Program-made: the position numbers and the translations under genes
Notes under the pieces: generated by a model
Databases searched by the model: none
What the model was told of the DNA's origin: nothing
What the model saw: the letters and a program-made list of their open reading frames with translations, nothing else
Shown: piece by piece, positions 8,372 through 16,278 of the stretch
Layout: every line of letters starts with the position of its first letter
Numbering within the stretch: position 1 is the first letter of the stretch
Source of the DNA: Bacteroidetes bacterium UBA2322
GTDB lineage: Bacteria > Bacteroidota > Bacteroidia > Chitinophagales > UBA2359
NCBI GenBank assembly: GCA_002345145.1
Contig: DDVC01000050.1
Location: forward strand, 4,466-34,252
Direction of reading: 5' to 3'
DNA: 29,787 nt

Positions 8372-9571
8372 ATGAATTTACACGAATATCAGGCAAAAGA
8401 ACTGATGGCAAGTTTTGGCGTACCCATTCAGCGGGGCATGGTAGCCTACACTACCGAAGAAGCCGTAGCCGTAACCCGACAGTTGCAAGAAAATACCGGC
8501 ACCGGCTGGGTGGTGGTAAAGGCACAGGTACATGCCGGCGGACGCGGTAAAGCAGGCGGGGTTAAATTAGCCAAAAACCTTGATGAAGTGCGCGAAAAAG
8601 CAGGCGCTATATTAGGAATGCGCCTCATAACCAAACAAACCGGCGAAGAAGGTAAATTAGTGCGCAAGGTATTGATAGCCGAAGATGTTTATGCCCCCGG
8701 CGAATCGGAAATTAAAGAATACTACATCAGCATGTTGGTTGATAGAGAAACAGGTAAAAATGTTATCATCTACTCTACCGAAGGCGGCATGGATATAGAA
8801 GAAGTGGCAGAACATACCCCACATTTAGTTTATAAGGAATGGGTAGAACCCGGCTTGCCGCTTATGCCCTATCAGGTGCGGCGCATTGCCTTTAAACTGG
8901 GGCTTGGATCGGGCAGGGCATACAAAGAGTTTATGCACTTTTTACCTAAACTCTATACCTGTTTTACCCAGTCAGACGCTTCTATGGTAGAAATTAACCC
9001 CATGCTCAAAACCTCCGACAACCGCATACTTGCCGTGGACGGTAAAATTAGCATAGACGATAACGCCCTTTTCCGCCAACCCCTTTTAGCCGAAATGCGC
9101 GACTTGCAAGAGGAAGACCCCACCGAAGTGGAAGCCGGCAAATTTAACCTCAATTTTGTGAAATTAGATGGCAATGTGGGTTGTATGGTAAACGGAGCAG
9201 GTTTGGCTATGGCTACCATGGATATTATTAAACTTGCCGGCGGAGCGCCTGCCAACTTTTTAGATGTGGGCGGCACTGCCAACCCCGAAACCGTAGAAGC
9301 CGGTTTCAGAATTATTCTTAAAGACCCCAATGTAAAAGCCATTTTGGTAAACATTTTTGGCGGTATTGTACGCTGCGACCGAGTAGCAAATGGTATTGTA
9401 CAAGCCTACAAAAACTTAGGCAATGTATCCGTACCTATTATAGTAAGATTACAAGGCACTAATGCCGAGTTAGCCAAAGAAATCATTGACCAATCGGGCT
9501 TAAAGGTGGTTTCGGCTATCTTGCTAAGAGAAGCTGCCGAAAAAGTGCAGGCTATACTTGCCCAAGCATAA
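8372..9571 (+). CDS. sucC: Succinyl-CoA synthetase (ADP-forming) beta subunit
   Basis: The beta subunit carries the ATP-grasp nucleotide site and the succinate site, and pairs with SucD to interconvert succinyl-CoA and succinate with substrate-level phosphorylation. The 399-residue protein begins MNLHEYQAKELMASFGVP, the family's standard N-terminus. It shows the ATP-grasp segment VVKAQVHAGGRGKAGGVKLA, the metal and nucleotide region VEINPML with AVDGKISIDDNALFRQP, and the C-terminal FLDVGGTANPE and VNIFGGIVRCDRVANGI. Length fits the family (E. coli 388). sucD is not adjacent, so the subunits are encoded apart. A consensus -7 box lies upstream, and a 15-bp-stem terminator follows 50 bp after the stop. 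Confidence 0.97.
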   Translation: MNLHEYQAKELMASFGVPIQRGMVAYTTEEAVAVTRQLQENTGTGWVVVKAQVHAGGRGKAGGVKLAKNLDEVREKAGAILGMRLITKQTGEEGKLVRKVLIAEDVYAPGESEIKEYYISMLVDRETGKNVIIYSTEGGMDIEEVAEHTPHLVYKEWVEPGLPLMPYQVRRIAFKLGLGSGRAYKEFMHFLPKLYTCFTQSDASMVEINPMLKTSDNRILAVDGKISIDDNALFRQPLLAEMRDLQEEDPTEVEAGKFNLNFVKLDGNVGCMVNGAGLAMATMDIIKLAGGAPANFLDVGGTANPETVEAGFRIILKDPNVKAILVNIFGGIVRCDRVANGIVQAYKNLGNVSVPIIVRLQGTNAELAKEIIDQSGLKVVSAILLREAAEKVQAILAQA

Positions 9572-9621
9572 CCCCTTTATGCCTACTGCCGGCAAACTAT
9601 GGCTGCACCAATTTGTTCTAT

Positions 9622-9665
9622 AATCGGGCATTTTACTGTTAGTGGGTAAAATGTCCGATTTTTGT
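9622..9665 (+). terminator. Intrinsic terminator after sucC
   Basis: The 15-nt arms 9622-9636 and 9646-9660 pair with one G-U wobble around a 9-nt loop, followed by a T-run (TTTTT). The GTG at 9642, a possible start for the next gene, sits inside this hairpin, which argues against using it. Confidence 0.8.
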
Positions 9666-9695
9666 TTCATATTATCCTTGCTACCCACCGTTTTT

Positions 9696-10559
9696 ATGGC
9701 ATCTTTTAAAAACTACCTTTCCCTCATAAAATTCAGCCATACCATATTTGCCATGCCCTTTGCGGTAGTAGGCTTTTTTTTGGCAACCCAACACTACCAA
9801 TACCCATTTGAATGGCATAAACTATTGCTGGTAGTGCTGTGTATGGTTTTTGCCCGAAGCGCAGCCATGGCGTTTAACCGCTATACCGACCGTTATTTTG
9901 ATGCCCAAAACCCCCGCACTGCCCTGCGCGAAATTCCCGATGGTACTATAACCGCCCGCAATGCACTCATTTTTGTAGTGGTAAACTGCCTGCTTTTTAT
10001 TACCTGCACATGGTTTATAAACCCGCTTTGTTTTATGCTATCGCCAGTAGCACTGACAGTGGTATTGGGTTACAGTTATACCAAAAGATTTACGGCATTA
10101 TGCCATTTTGTACTGGGTGTAGGATTAGGGTTAGCCCCCGTTGGAGCTTTTTTGGCGGTGAGCAGCCGGTTTGAGTGGTTGCCGGTTATGTATGGCTTTG
10201 CAGTGTTATGTTGGGTGAGCGGTTTTGACATTATTTATGCCCTGCAAGACGAAGAATTTGACAAATCGCATCGGTTAAATTCTGTTCCGGCATGGTTAGG
10301 CAAACAAAAAGCCCTTTGGCTGTCTAATCTGCTGCATTTTTTTAGCGCCCTACTCATTTTAAGCGCCGGCTGGTATGCAGGGTTTGGCATTTGGTACTGG
10401 ATAGCATCGGCAGTATTTTTAACCTTGCTCCTGTATCAGCATACCCTTGTATCAGCAACCAACCTGAGCCGCGTAAACCTTGCTTTTTTTACCACTAATG
10501 GCATTGCCAGCGTAGTTTTTGCAGTTTTGGTTCTGGTAGAGTTGTTTTGTGGGAGTTGA
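9696..10559 (+). CDS. UbiA-family polyprenyltransferase (MqnP/UbiA-like)
   Basis: This integral membrane prenyltransferase attaches a polyprenyl chain to an aromatic ring in quinone synthesis. It carries both UbiA Asp motifs: NRYTDRYFD (N61, D65, D69) and DIIYALQDEEFD. Several hydrophobic membrane segments surround them (PFAVVGFFLA, LLLVVLCMVFA, LIFVVVNCLLFITCTWF). The 287-residue form from ATG 9696 starts MASFKNYLSLIKFSHTIFAM, as relatives do; upstream GTG 9642 and ATG 9651 would place the start in the sucC terminator. In Bacteroidota these proteins usually serve menaquinone synthesis (futalosine-pathway MqnP type); exact substrate is inference. ubiX lies in the same window but is not linked. 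A DUF3857 gene follows 62 bp later. Confidence 0.9.
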   Translation: MASFKNYLSLIKFSHTIFAMPFAVVGFFLATQHYQYPFEWHKLLLVVLCMVFARSAAMAFNRYTDRYFDAQNPRTALREIPDGTITARNALIFVVVNCLLFITCTWFINPLCFMLSPVALTVVLGYSYTKRFTALCHFVLGVGLGLAPVGAFLAVSSRFEWLPVMYGFAVLCWVSGFDIIYALQDEEFDKSHRLNSVPAWLGKQKALWLSNLLHFFSALLILSAGWYAGFGIWYWIASAVFLTLLLYQHTLVSATNLSRVNLAFFTTNGIASVVFAVLVLVELFCGS

Positions 10560-10621
10560 TACATGTGCGGCAGTTGGCTCAGAAAAGCAATAATTACCCC
10601 ATAATTCTGTTTCCCAATACC

Positions 10622-12904
10622 ATGAAACCACTCTTGCTTTTCCTGCTTTTTTTACCCCTTATGCTGCCGGCACAAAACACCGGTTACCGAAAAACCTATA
10701 AACAGCCCTATAAAAACCCGCCCGATACCCTGTGTGCGGTTCACCCCCGTTTTGCCAATGCCCCTGCCGTAGAGCTACAACATTTTACCAATATAAAGGT
10801 AAACAACCGCTTTTTTACCACCCTACTATCGGGCAGTGTGCGCACCCATATCCTTACCCAACAAGGAGCGCAAATGTGCAGCGTTTTTAGCCTGCCCGAA
10901 TCTTTTGACCCGCTGTATGAAAGAAGCGACCTGCCGGCTACGGGCACAAACCAAATTCACCGCCCCAAGTTTTTTGATTTAGATATTCTTTATTTTCATG
11001 CCCGCATCATTAAACCCAATGGCAAAACGGTTACCCTACAACCCCAAGACAGTATTCAGGCAGAAGTGATGCACTATGACGGGCTTGCCCGAACAGCCTA
11101 CTCCTATCACTTTATATTTAATGACTTGCAGCCCGGCGATGTGCTGGAGGTAGAGTATGCCTGCTACCTGCCCTTTATGATTGATTACCGCCGTATTTTT
11201 ATGCACAGCCTATTACCCATACAAGAGCGCATTTTTGAACTTACCCTACCCCTTAACGAACAGGTTTATACTTACCTTTTTAACGGACTTGCCCCGCCCG
11301 ATACCCTCCACAAACCCGCCGAGCGGCAATACCATACCCTCCGTTGGCAAATGTGTAACCTTGCGCCTGCCCTTGCAGAGTTACAGGCTAACGCCGCCCT
11401 TAATCTACCTCATCTATTTTTCTATTTTCATAACAAAGCCTTTGGCGATTATGAAAACGACCAAATTGTGCGCTTCCAGCCATACACATGGAGCTATTAT
11501 GCGTATGACATGGTGGGGTTTAGAAGTATTAATTTGCAAAAAACACAGCGGTTAATGAGCTATAAAGAAATTGCCCTCAATATATTTTACCAAAAACAAA
11601 CACAAACTTTTACCCATAAACAAGCGCCCCAAAAACTAAACCGGTTAATAGAAACACTCAACACCCGGTTTGACTACCGCACCGAGCCCGATGCCCTCAT
11701 TACTGCCGATGAGCGCGTGGCTAAACTGGGTGCCTTTTACAGAGAACGCCTCTTAAAAGAACTAAACCACCGCTTGTTTTACCATAGTATGTTTGACCGA
11801 ATTTCAACCGTTCCTTTTACCGACGTAGTTACCGAAGGGTATATAGGTCTTACCGATGCCAAACGCGAAAAAGTAGCTATGAGTATAGCCAACAACTACC
11901 TTATAAATACTAACCGATACGAGATTTACGAAGGACTGCTTACCAGATTAGAACAGGATTATTACAAAGTAATAGCGCCCGATGCCCGTATCAGTCGCCT
12001 CTTGCCCGATACTTGTTTGCCTGTTTTGGGCGCCGAAATTTTATATGCTATGGAACATAACGATAGCCTGTATTATGTTTTCCCTAAAAACAATAAATTT
12101 GGCTATCATGTAAACGAACTGCCCTTTTACCTGCAAGGCATACCGGCATTACATATTTGGCAAATGGCAGATAACCGGTTCAGCCCTAAAGTTACTTTTG
12201 TTGCCCCAACACCACTTACCGGTGACACCCAAACCAACCGGCGTTTCACCCAGGTTAATGCCGCTGTTAACCTCAGCCAAAACACAACCGATTTTTATGC
12301 TATAATTACCCTATCGGGGCAATACGCTACCTTGTTAAGAGGTTTTTATGCACATAAAACCACCGATTTTACCATAAACCCCCTCTACTACCGGCATCCT
12401 GCGCTGCTTACACCCTATACAGTACTGCACAGCCAAAAAATTGAAGAAACGCAGCCGCATTTTCCCTACACTACCCAAATACACCTTACCTACTCCGATA
12501 ACTCCCTGATAACCCCACTTACCCACACTACCTACCGGCTCAATCTGCACCACTTTGCACAGCATGTTTTTACCCATAATTTTGAAGCCGAAGGACGAAA
12601 CCAACCTTTTTATCCCGATTTTGCCGGTACTGATGAATTTCAATACACCCTACAGTTTGAGCAGCCCGTATTTTTGCCCGATGATATAAACCAAAACATA
12701 ACCCTGCATAACGAGCTGGGGCAGTATGCACTTTCCATAACCCAAACCACACCCACTACTATCTTATTTACTTCGGCATTTACCACTACTGCCACCCGTG
12801 TTTTGCCCACCAAAACAGCCTACGTTGCCGCCATATATCAACAACTGCAAGCAACAGAGCAGGCAACACTCACAATCCATACCACACCGGTAAACAAAAA
12901 ATAA
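10622..12904 (+). CDS. Secreted DUF3857-type protein
   Basis: The 760-residue protein starts at ATG 10622 with a clear signal peptide (MKPLLLFLLFLPLMLPAQ). A GTG at 10547 would add 25 residues lacking that character and overlap ubiA. Residues ~50-230 resemble DUF3857: HFTNIKVN, VRTHILTQQGAQ, HARIIKPNGKTVTLQPQDSI, FNDLQPGDVLEVEYACYLP and RIFMHSLLPIQE. In many relatives a transglutaminase-like domain with a Cys-His-Asp triad follows. Here the matching region (DTCLPVLGAEILYAM through ELPFYLQGIPALHIW) keeps only the flanking framework, and I cannot place a convincing triad. The remainder is Thr- and His-rich beta-type sequence. It probably acts in the periplasm or outer membrane. It ends just before a strong bidirectional terminator. 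Function unknown. Confidence 0.8.
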   Translation: MKPLLLFLLFLPLMLPAQNTGYRKTYKQPYKNPPDTLCAVHPRFANAPAVELQHFTNIKVNNRFFTTLLSGSVRTHILTQQGAQMCSVFSLPESFDPLYERSDLPATGTNQIHRPKFFDLDILYFHARIIKPNGKTVTLQPQDSIQAEVMHYDGLARTAYSYHFIFNDLQPGDVLEVEYACYLPFMIDYRRIFMHSLLPIQERIFELTLPLNEQVYTYLFNGLAPPDTLHKPAERQYHTLRWQMCNLAPALAELQANAALNLPHLFFYFHNKAFGDYENDQIVRFQPYTWSYYAYDMVGFRSINLQKTQRLMSYKEIALNIFYQKQTQTFTHKQAPQKLNRLIETLNTRFDYRTEPDALITADERVAKLGAFYRERLLKELNHRLFYHSMFDRISTVPFTDVVTEGYIGLTDAKREKVAMSIANNYLINTNRYEIYEGLLTRLEQDYYKVIAPDARISRLLPDTCLPVLGAEILYAMEHNDSLYYVFPKNNKFGYHVNELPFYLQGIPALHIWQMADNRFSPKVTFVAPTPLTGDTQTNRRFTQVNAAVNLSQNTTDFYAIITLSGQYATLLRGFYAHKTTDFTINPLYYRHPALLTPYTVLHSQKIEETQPHFPYTTQIHLTYSDNSLITPLTHTTYRLNLHHFAQHVFTHNFEAEGRNQPFYPDFAGTDEFQYTLQFEQPVFLPDDINQNITLHNELGQYALSITQTTPTTILFTSAFTTTATRVLPTKTAYVAAIYQQLQATEQATLTIHTTPVNKK

Positions 12905-12918
12905 CGCTATCTACACAA

Positions 12919-12953
12919 AAAACCCCGCACCTTTGTGTGGGGTGCGGGGTTTT
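12919..12953. terminator. Bidirectional intrinsic terminator
   Basis: Perfect 13-bp stem (AAAACCCCGCACC pairing with GGTGCGGGGTTTT) around a 9-nt loop. It has A-run and T-run edges on both strands and lies between convergent genes ending at 12904 (+) and 12980 (-). Confidence 0.92.
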
Positions 12954-12979
12954 AACAAAAAGGTGATTTGAGCAAATAC

Positions 12980-13936
12980 TTATCGGCTTGATACGCCTAA
13001 GGCACGAAGTGTTTCAACGTTAAGGTTACCGGTAGGCAAGCCATTGTCTTTCTGGAACTGAACTAAGGCAGCTTTGGTGCGCGGACCCATTACGTTATCA
13101 GCCGGTCCGGGGTCATAACCACGGGTTTTTAAGGCTTCTTGTACTTCTCTTACTTTAGCGGCAGTAACTTTAGCTTCGCACAAAACTTCTACCCAATTAG
13201 TAAAACCACCGGTTTTAACCAATTTTTGGCTGGTAATAGTGCTGTATTCAGCCGGAATTTCTACTTCGCGGGTGGTAGCGGGTGAGCGGAGTACTTGCTT
13301 GGTTACGGTTTTGTACTCGGCAGCTACTTCGCGTTCGCGGGTAGAGGCAGGTGTTTGTACTACGGCTTTGGTAATGGTTTTGTACTCAGCCGGAATAGGC
13401 GTTTCGCGGGTGGTAGCGGGTGTTTTGAGTACTTGCTTAGTTACGGTTTTGTACTGAGCGGGCACTTCGGTTAAACACCAAACTTTACATTTTTCGGGGT
13501 CTTCGTTTAAGCAGTTGCGGTCGGCTTTACCTTGTACCCACTTGGTAGTAGCGGGCGAAACCAATACTTGTTCGGTTACAGTTTCGTAAACGGGGGGTAC
13601 ATAGTCTAAACGGCTACCGGCTTCTTTAACCAAAATTTGCTCATCAACGGTGGTAAAGGTAGCGGGTACAATTTCTAATACCTTGTAACCTTCTTTTACT
13701 AAAAGTTGCTCAGATACTGTTTCATAAACAGCCGGAACAACTTCAATGCGTGATGAGGCTTCCTTGAGCAGGATTTGCTCGGTTACGGTTTCGTACTGAT
13801 CGGGGATCAGACACTTTGCATAGCACTTACCGGCTACTGCATTGGGGGGTAAATCCCCATCGGCTTGTGCATAAACGTTTTTCGCAGACAATAAAGCCAC
13901 GGCAACGAGAAGCAACAATGTTAGTCTTTTACTCAT
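12980..13936 (-). CDS. Secreted peptidoglycan-binding protein with eight 23-residue repeats
   Basis: This 318-residue protein has a signal peptide (MSKRLTLLLLVAVALLSAKN..YAQ). Residues ~46-255 contain eight repeats of the type YxTVTxQxLxxPATTRExxxPA. Conserved aromatic positions are Y48, Y71, F94, Y117, Y162, Y185, Y208 and Y231. The repeats fall into two groups of four, each introduced by a KCxxxCL block (C38/C42 and C150/C154), and the last member of each group ends TKWV or TNWV. Residues ~258-317 form a PG_binding_1 domain (VREVQEALKTRGYDPGPADN, MGPRTKAALVQFQ), which in this family binds peptidoglycan. The likely location is the periplasm, anchoring something to the wall; the repeats' function is unknown. 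Two consensus -7 boxes lie upstream and a shared terminator downstream. Confidence 0.88.
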   Translation of the reverse strand: MSKRLTLLLLVAVALLSAKNVYAQADGDLPPNAVAGKCYAKCLIPDQYETVTEQILLKEASSRIEVVPAVYETVSEQLLVKEGYKVLEIVPATFTTVDEQILVKEAGSRLDYVPPVYETVTEQVLVSPATTKWVQGKADRNCLNEDPEKCKVWCLTEVPAQYKTVTKQVLKTPATTRETPIPAEYKTITKAVVQTPASTREREVAAEYKTVTKQVLRSPATTREVEIPAEYSTITSQKLVKTGGFTNWVEVLCEAKVTAAKVREVQEALKTRGYDPGPADNVMGPRTKAALVQFQKDNGLPTGNLNVETLRALGVSSR

Positions 13937-13982
13937 AAAATGCTTTTTAGGTTGTAAAGTTATGTATCAAGAACATTTTTGA

Positions 13983-14003
13983 CAAAATTATGACACAAAG
14001 CTA
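13983..14003 (-). promoter_or_regulatory. Two candidate -7 boxes for the peptidoglycan-binding protein gene
   Basis: On the minus strand TAATTTTG (13990-13983) and TAGCTTTG (14003-13996) both match TAnnTTTG exactly. They lie 46 and 59 nt from the ATG. No convincing -33 partner was found, so which is used is open. Confidence 0.45.
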
Positions 14004-14439
14004 CGGCTTTTTCTTTTACTGCACCTTTTTTTAGCAGATTTTTTACACAAAAATATACTTACCTGTAAGTAATTAGCGGGGTAAAATCATGGGCAAAGGG
14101 TTAAGGGTTTTGTTTTTTTGCCCATGCTTCCAGTTTAATAATCATCAATAATACTATGTAATACGCTGGTAGTCAGATATTTGCTGTATTTTATTTTCAG
14201 AAAGCAATTACTACGAAACTGAATTATTTTTGTTTCAAAATGCCTGCGGTTTATTGAAATCTGGCTACCTGCTTGATTATTTTGAAATTTGCTTTTTTTA
14301 CTGATTAGCTGTGTATAACTCAACCCGCTACCCCTCTTTTTGTTATGACCACTTATTAGAAGCGGTGATAACTGTTTACCTTGTAGGTTTTTATTAATAA
14401 AAATCGCAACTACTTAGGTACAGCTCACCCTGAAAGTTC

Positions 14440-14589
14440 ATGACGTATTTGCAGGCTAACCGGTAAGATTTCAGGCAATACTTTATTTCACGCAAAGGCG
14501 CAATGAAAAAAGAGAGGGTATTTGTATGTACTTGGCTAACGGCTATCATTCAAATTTATGGCGTGTTTGCAGGCTAACCGGTAAGATTT
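14440..14589. repeat. Pair of 32-bp direct repeats, 118 bp apart
   Basis: Segments 14440-14471 and 14558-14589 match at 30 of 32 positions, including 24 consecutive identical bases (14448-14471 and 14566-14589) with core GCAGGCTAACCGGTAAG. A degenerate GGGCTAACC lies near 14623. They occur in non-coding DNA. Confidence 0.75.
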
Positions 14590-14806
14590 TACATAAAGAA
14601 CGCAAAGTTGTTGCAACCTGTGGGCTAACCTTAGTGTTCTTTGCTGCAAATGAAGCACATTAACGCCCCCCCTAAAAACCCACCTTACTGTTAGGGCATG
14701 AATAGATATAGCGCTTTTTTGCGTGTTGGCAAGAGCCAAATGTAAACATACTGAGTAAATAAAGTTGCATACTATTATCTAAACAAATACGAGTAGTGGC
14801 ATAAAA

Positions 14807-14840
14807 AAAGCGCCTGCCGGGTTAATTCGGCAGGCGCTTT
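14807..14840 (-). terminator. Intrinsic terminator after the thioredoxin-fold gene
   Basis: Perfect 13-bp stem (AAAGCGCCTGCCG pairing with CGGCAGGCGCTTT), 8-nt loop and a seven-base A-run on the left that reads as a T-run on the minus strand. It follows the stop codon at 14879 by about 40 nt. Confidence 0.88.
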
Positions 14841-14878
14841 GTCATTTAAAACAGCATTAGCGTTAGATAAGCGTAGTC

Positions 14879-15487
14879 TTACCTTGGGGCTGCATAAACT
14901 GGTTTATTTTTTTCGAGTGGAGATTGGTAAATTTGGCTAAACAAACCCCAATCTACTTCTTTATAGTAATTTTCACCAAAGTATTTGAGGAGTTTATCCA
15001 TGCGAACCGGATTTTGGAAACCGGCTACCGGCTGCGGGTTAGAAACTGCCTCATCAAGGAAAATTACAGACGGGTAATTCAGTCTGCCGCGGGTAAGGTA
15101 AATTGCTATTTCGTGTACGCCACGTCCGCTGGCGCCATCTTCGGGGCGAAAAACGTAAGGCTGGTCTCTAAAAACAATGGTACGCTGAGCCTCCGCATCT
15201 AACTTCACCGGGTAAAAGTTTTCGTTTATGTAGGTAGCAATGTTAGGATGCTCAAAAGTGGCTTTTTCCATTTTCAGACACCACGTACACCAATCGGTGT
15301 AAAGATCCACAAAGAGTTTTCGGGGTTGCTCCTGGTTTCTTTTTACGGCTTCTTCAAACGACATCCATTGGATTTTTACTTTTTCTTCCTTGGGGGTTAC
15401 GTCATTAGCTCCATTGTTTGTTAGCATGGAGAAAGACATGAACAGTAGGCAGGAAAAAACCGTTAAAGTAATCAGTACTCTGCTCAT
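14879..15487 (-). CDS. Secreted thioredoxin-fold protein (CTWC)
   Basis: This 202-residue protein has an N-terminal hydrophobic segment (VLITLTVFSCLLFMSFSML) that acts as a signal peptide or anchor. The thioredoxin-like domain begins WMSFEEAVKRNQEQPRKLFV and has the redox motif DWCTWCLKM (C67, C70), then FEHPNIATYINENFYPVKLD, as in the thioredoxin_7/DUF255-like group. YPSVIFLD carries the cis-proline loop. An insertion of about 30 residues (FRDQPYVFRPEDGASGRGVH) precedes that loop. It is likely a periplasmic thiol-disulfide protein; the partner is unknown. It is divergent from ubiX, with 134 bp between, and has its own terminator. Confidence 0.88.
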   Translation of the reverse strand: MSRVLITLTVFSCLLFMSFSMLTNNGANDVTPKEEKVKIQWMSFEEAVKRNQEQPRKLFVDLYTDWCTWCLKMEKATFEHPNIATYINENFYPVKLDAEAQRTIVFRDQPYVFRPEDGASGRGVHEIAIYLTRGRLNYPSVIFLDEAVSNPQPVAGFQNPVRMDKLLKYFGENYYKEVDWGLFSQIYQSPLEKNKPVYAAPR

Positions 15488-15621
15488 AGCGTAATGCTTT
15501 TAAATGAGTGATGAAGGCATTTTTTGATTTTCAGAATAGATGTACTTCAAATCAGGCGCAAGGTACGACTTTTTTTTGCTTTTTTCCCAAAAGGGCTATT
15601 TTTTGACAAAACTAATACAAA

Positions 15622-16191
15622 ATGAAGAAAAAATTGGTGGTAGGCATAACCGGAGCCAGTGGTTCGGTGTATGCAAAGGTACTGTTTGACCGCTTGTTAC
15701 AATTGCAGCAACAGTGGCTGGAGGTGGGTGTGGTTATGTCTGATAATGCGGTGGTAGTGTGGGAGTATGAGTTAGGCAACAGGAGTTTTGCAGAATATCC
15801 GTTTACCTTTTATGAGAAAAACAATTTCTTTGCTCCTTTTGCATCGGGCTCTGCCAAGTATGACACCATGATTGTTTGCCCTTGTTCTATGGGTACTATG
15901 AGCCGTATTGCTCATGGTTTTTCTGACGACCTCCTTACGCGTGCTGCCGATGTTGTACTGAAGGAGCGGCGGCGGCTTATTTTAGTGGTGCGCGATGCTC
16001 CCTACGGACTTATTCAGCTTCAGAACATGACAACCATTACCCAGTGTGGCGGCATCATTTGCCCGGCTTCTCCTTCATTTTACAGTCGTCCGGCTTCTTT
16101 TGAGGACTTGGCTGCCACTATTGTGGACCGTGTGCTTGACCTTGCCGGATTTGATTTAAAAGGCTACCGGTGGGGCGAAACAACACAATAA
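15622..16191 (+). CDS. ubiX: UbiX-type flavin prenyltransferase
   Basis: UbiX joins dimethylallyl phosphate to FMN to make prenylated FMN, the cofactor of UbiD-type decarboxylases, including those of menaquinone or ubiquinone synthesis. The 189-residue protein begins MKKKLVVGITGASGSVYAKV, the FMN-binding GASGS signature. It contains VCPCSMGTMSRIAHGFSDDL, LLTRAADVVLKERRRLILVV and a prenyl-phosphate site arginine and tyrosine near FYSRPAS. Length is typical. The ATG at 15622 is the only start that keeps the signature at the N-terminus. A near-consensus TA-N4-TTTG-like stretch lies just upstream (15597-15605). It converges with htpG across a shared terminator. The ubiA-like gene about 5 kb upstream may act in the same quinone pathway. 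Confidence 0.95.
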   Translation: MKKKLVVGITGASGSVYAKVLFDRLLQLQQQWLEVGVVMSDNAVVVWEYELGNRSFAEYPFTFYEKNNFFAPFASGSAKYDTMIVCPCSMGTMSRIAHGFSDDLLTRAADVVLKERRRLILVVRDAPYGLIQLQNMTTITQCGGIICPASPSFYSRPASFEDLAATIVDRVLDLAGFDLKGYRWGETTQ

Positions 16192-16201
16192 TAGCGCTTT
16201 A

Positions 16202-16259
16202 AAAAAACGGAAACTTTTGGCAAGTGGTTAGTAGGCTATTGCCGGAGTTTCCGTTTTTT
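16202..16259. terminator. Bidirectional terminator between ubiX and htpG
   Basis: The 14-nt arms 16202-16215 and 16246-16259 (AAAAAACGGAAACT and AGTTTCCGTTTTTT) are perfectly complementary. Inner GGCAA/TTGCC pairing shortens the 30-nt loop. A- and T-run edges suit both strands. Confidence 0.88.
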
Positions 16260-16278
16260 ATGTTGTTGTTTATTAGTA

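Larger units (their letters stand above)
13937..14878. other. Gene-free region of 0.94 kb with direct repeats
   Basis: No frame here has protein-like character; those at 14135-14323 and 14536-14739 on the minus strand are low-complexity or cover repeats. The region holds two -7 boxes at its left end, a pair of 32-bp direct repeats (14440-14471 and 14558-14589), CGCAAAGGCGCAA-type words near 14488 and 14600, and a terminator at the right end. Confidence 0.6.

Noticed and set aside
13239..13457. Plus-strand repetitive frame; also considered as a CRISPR-like repeat block
   Set aside because: The 69-bp periodicity comes from the 23-residue repeats of the minus-strand gene. There are no constant repeats with unique spacers.
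14135..14739. Minus-strand frames at 14135-14323 and 14536-14739
   Set aside because: Non-coding composition, overlap with direct repeats and no recognisable protein features.
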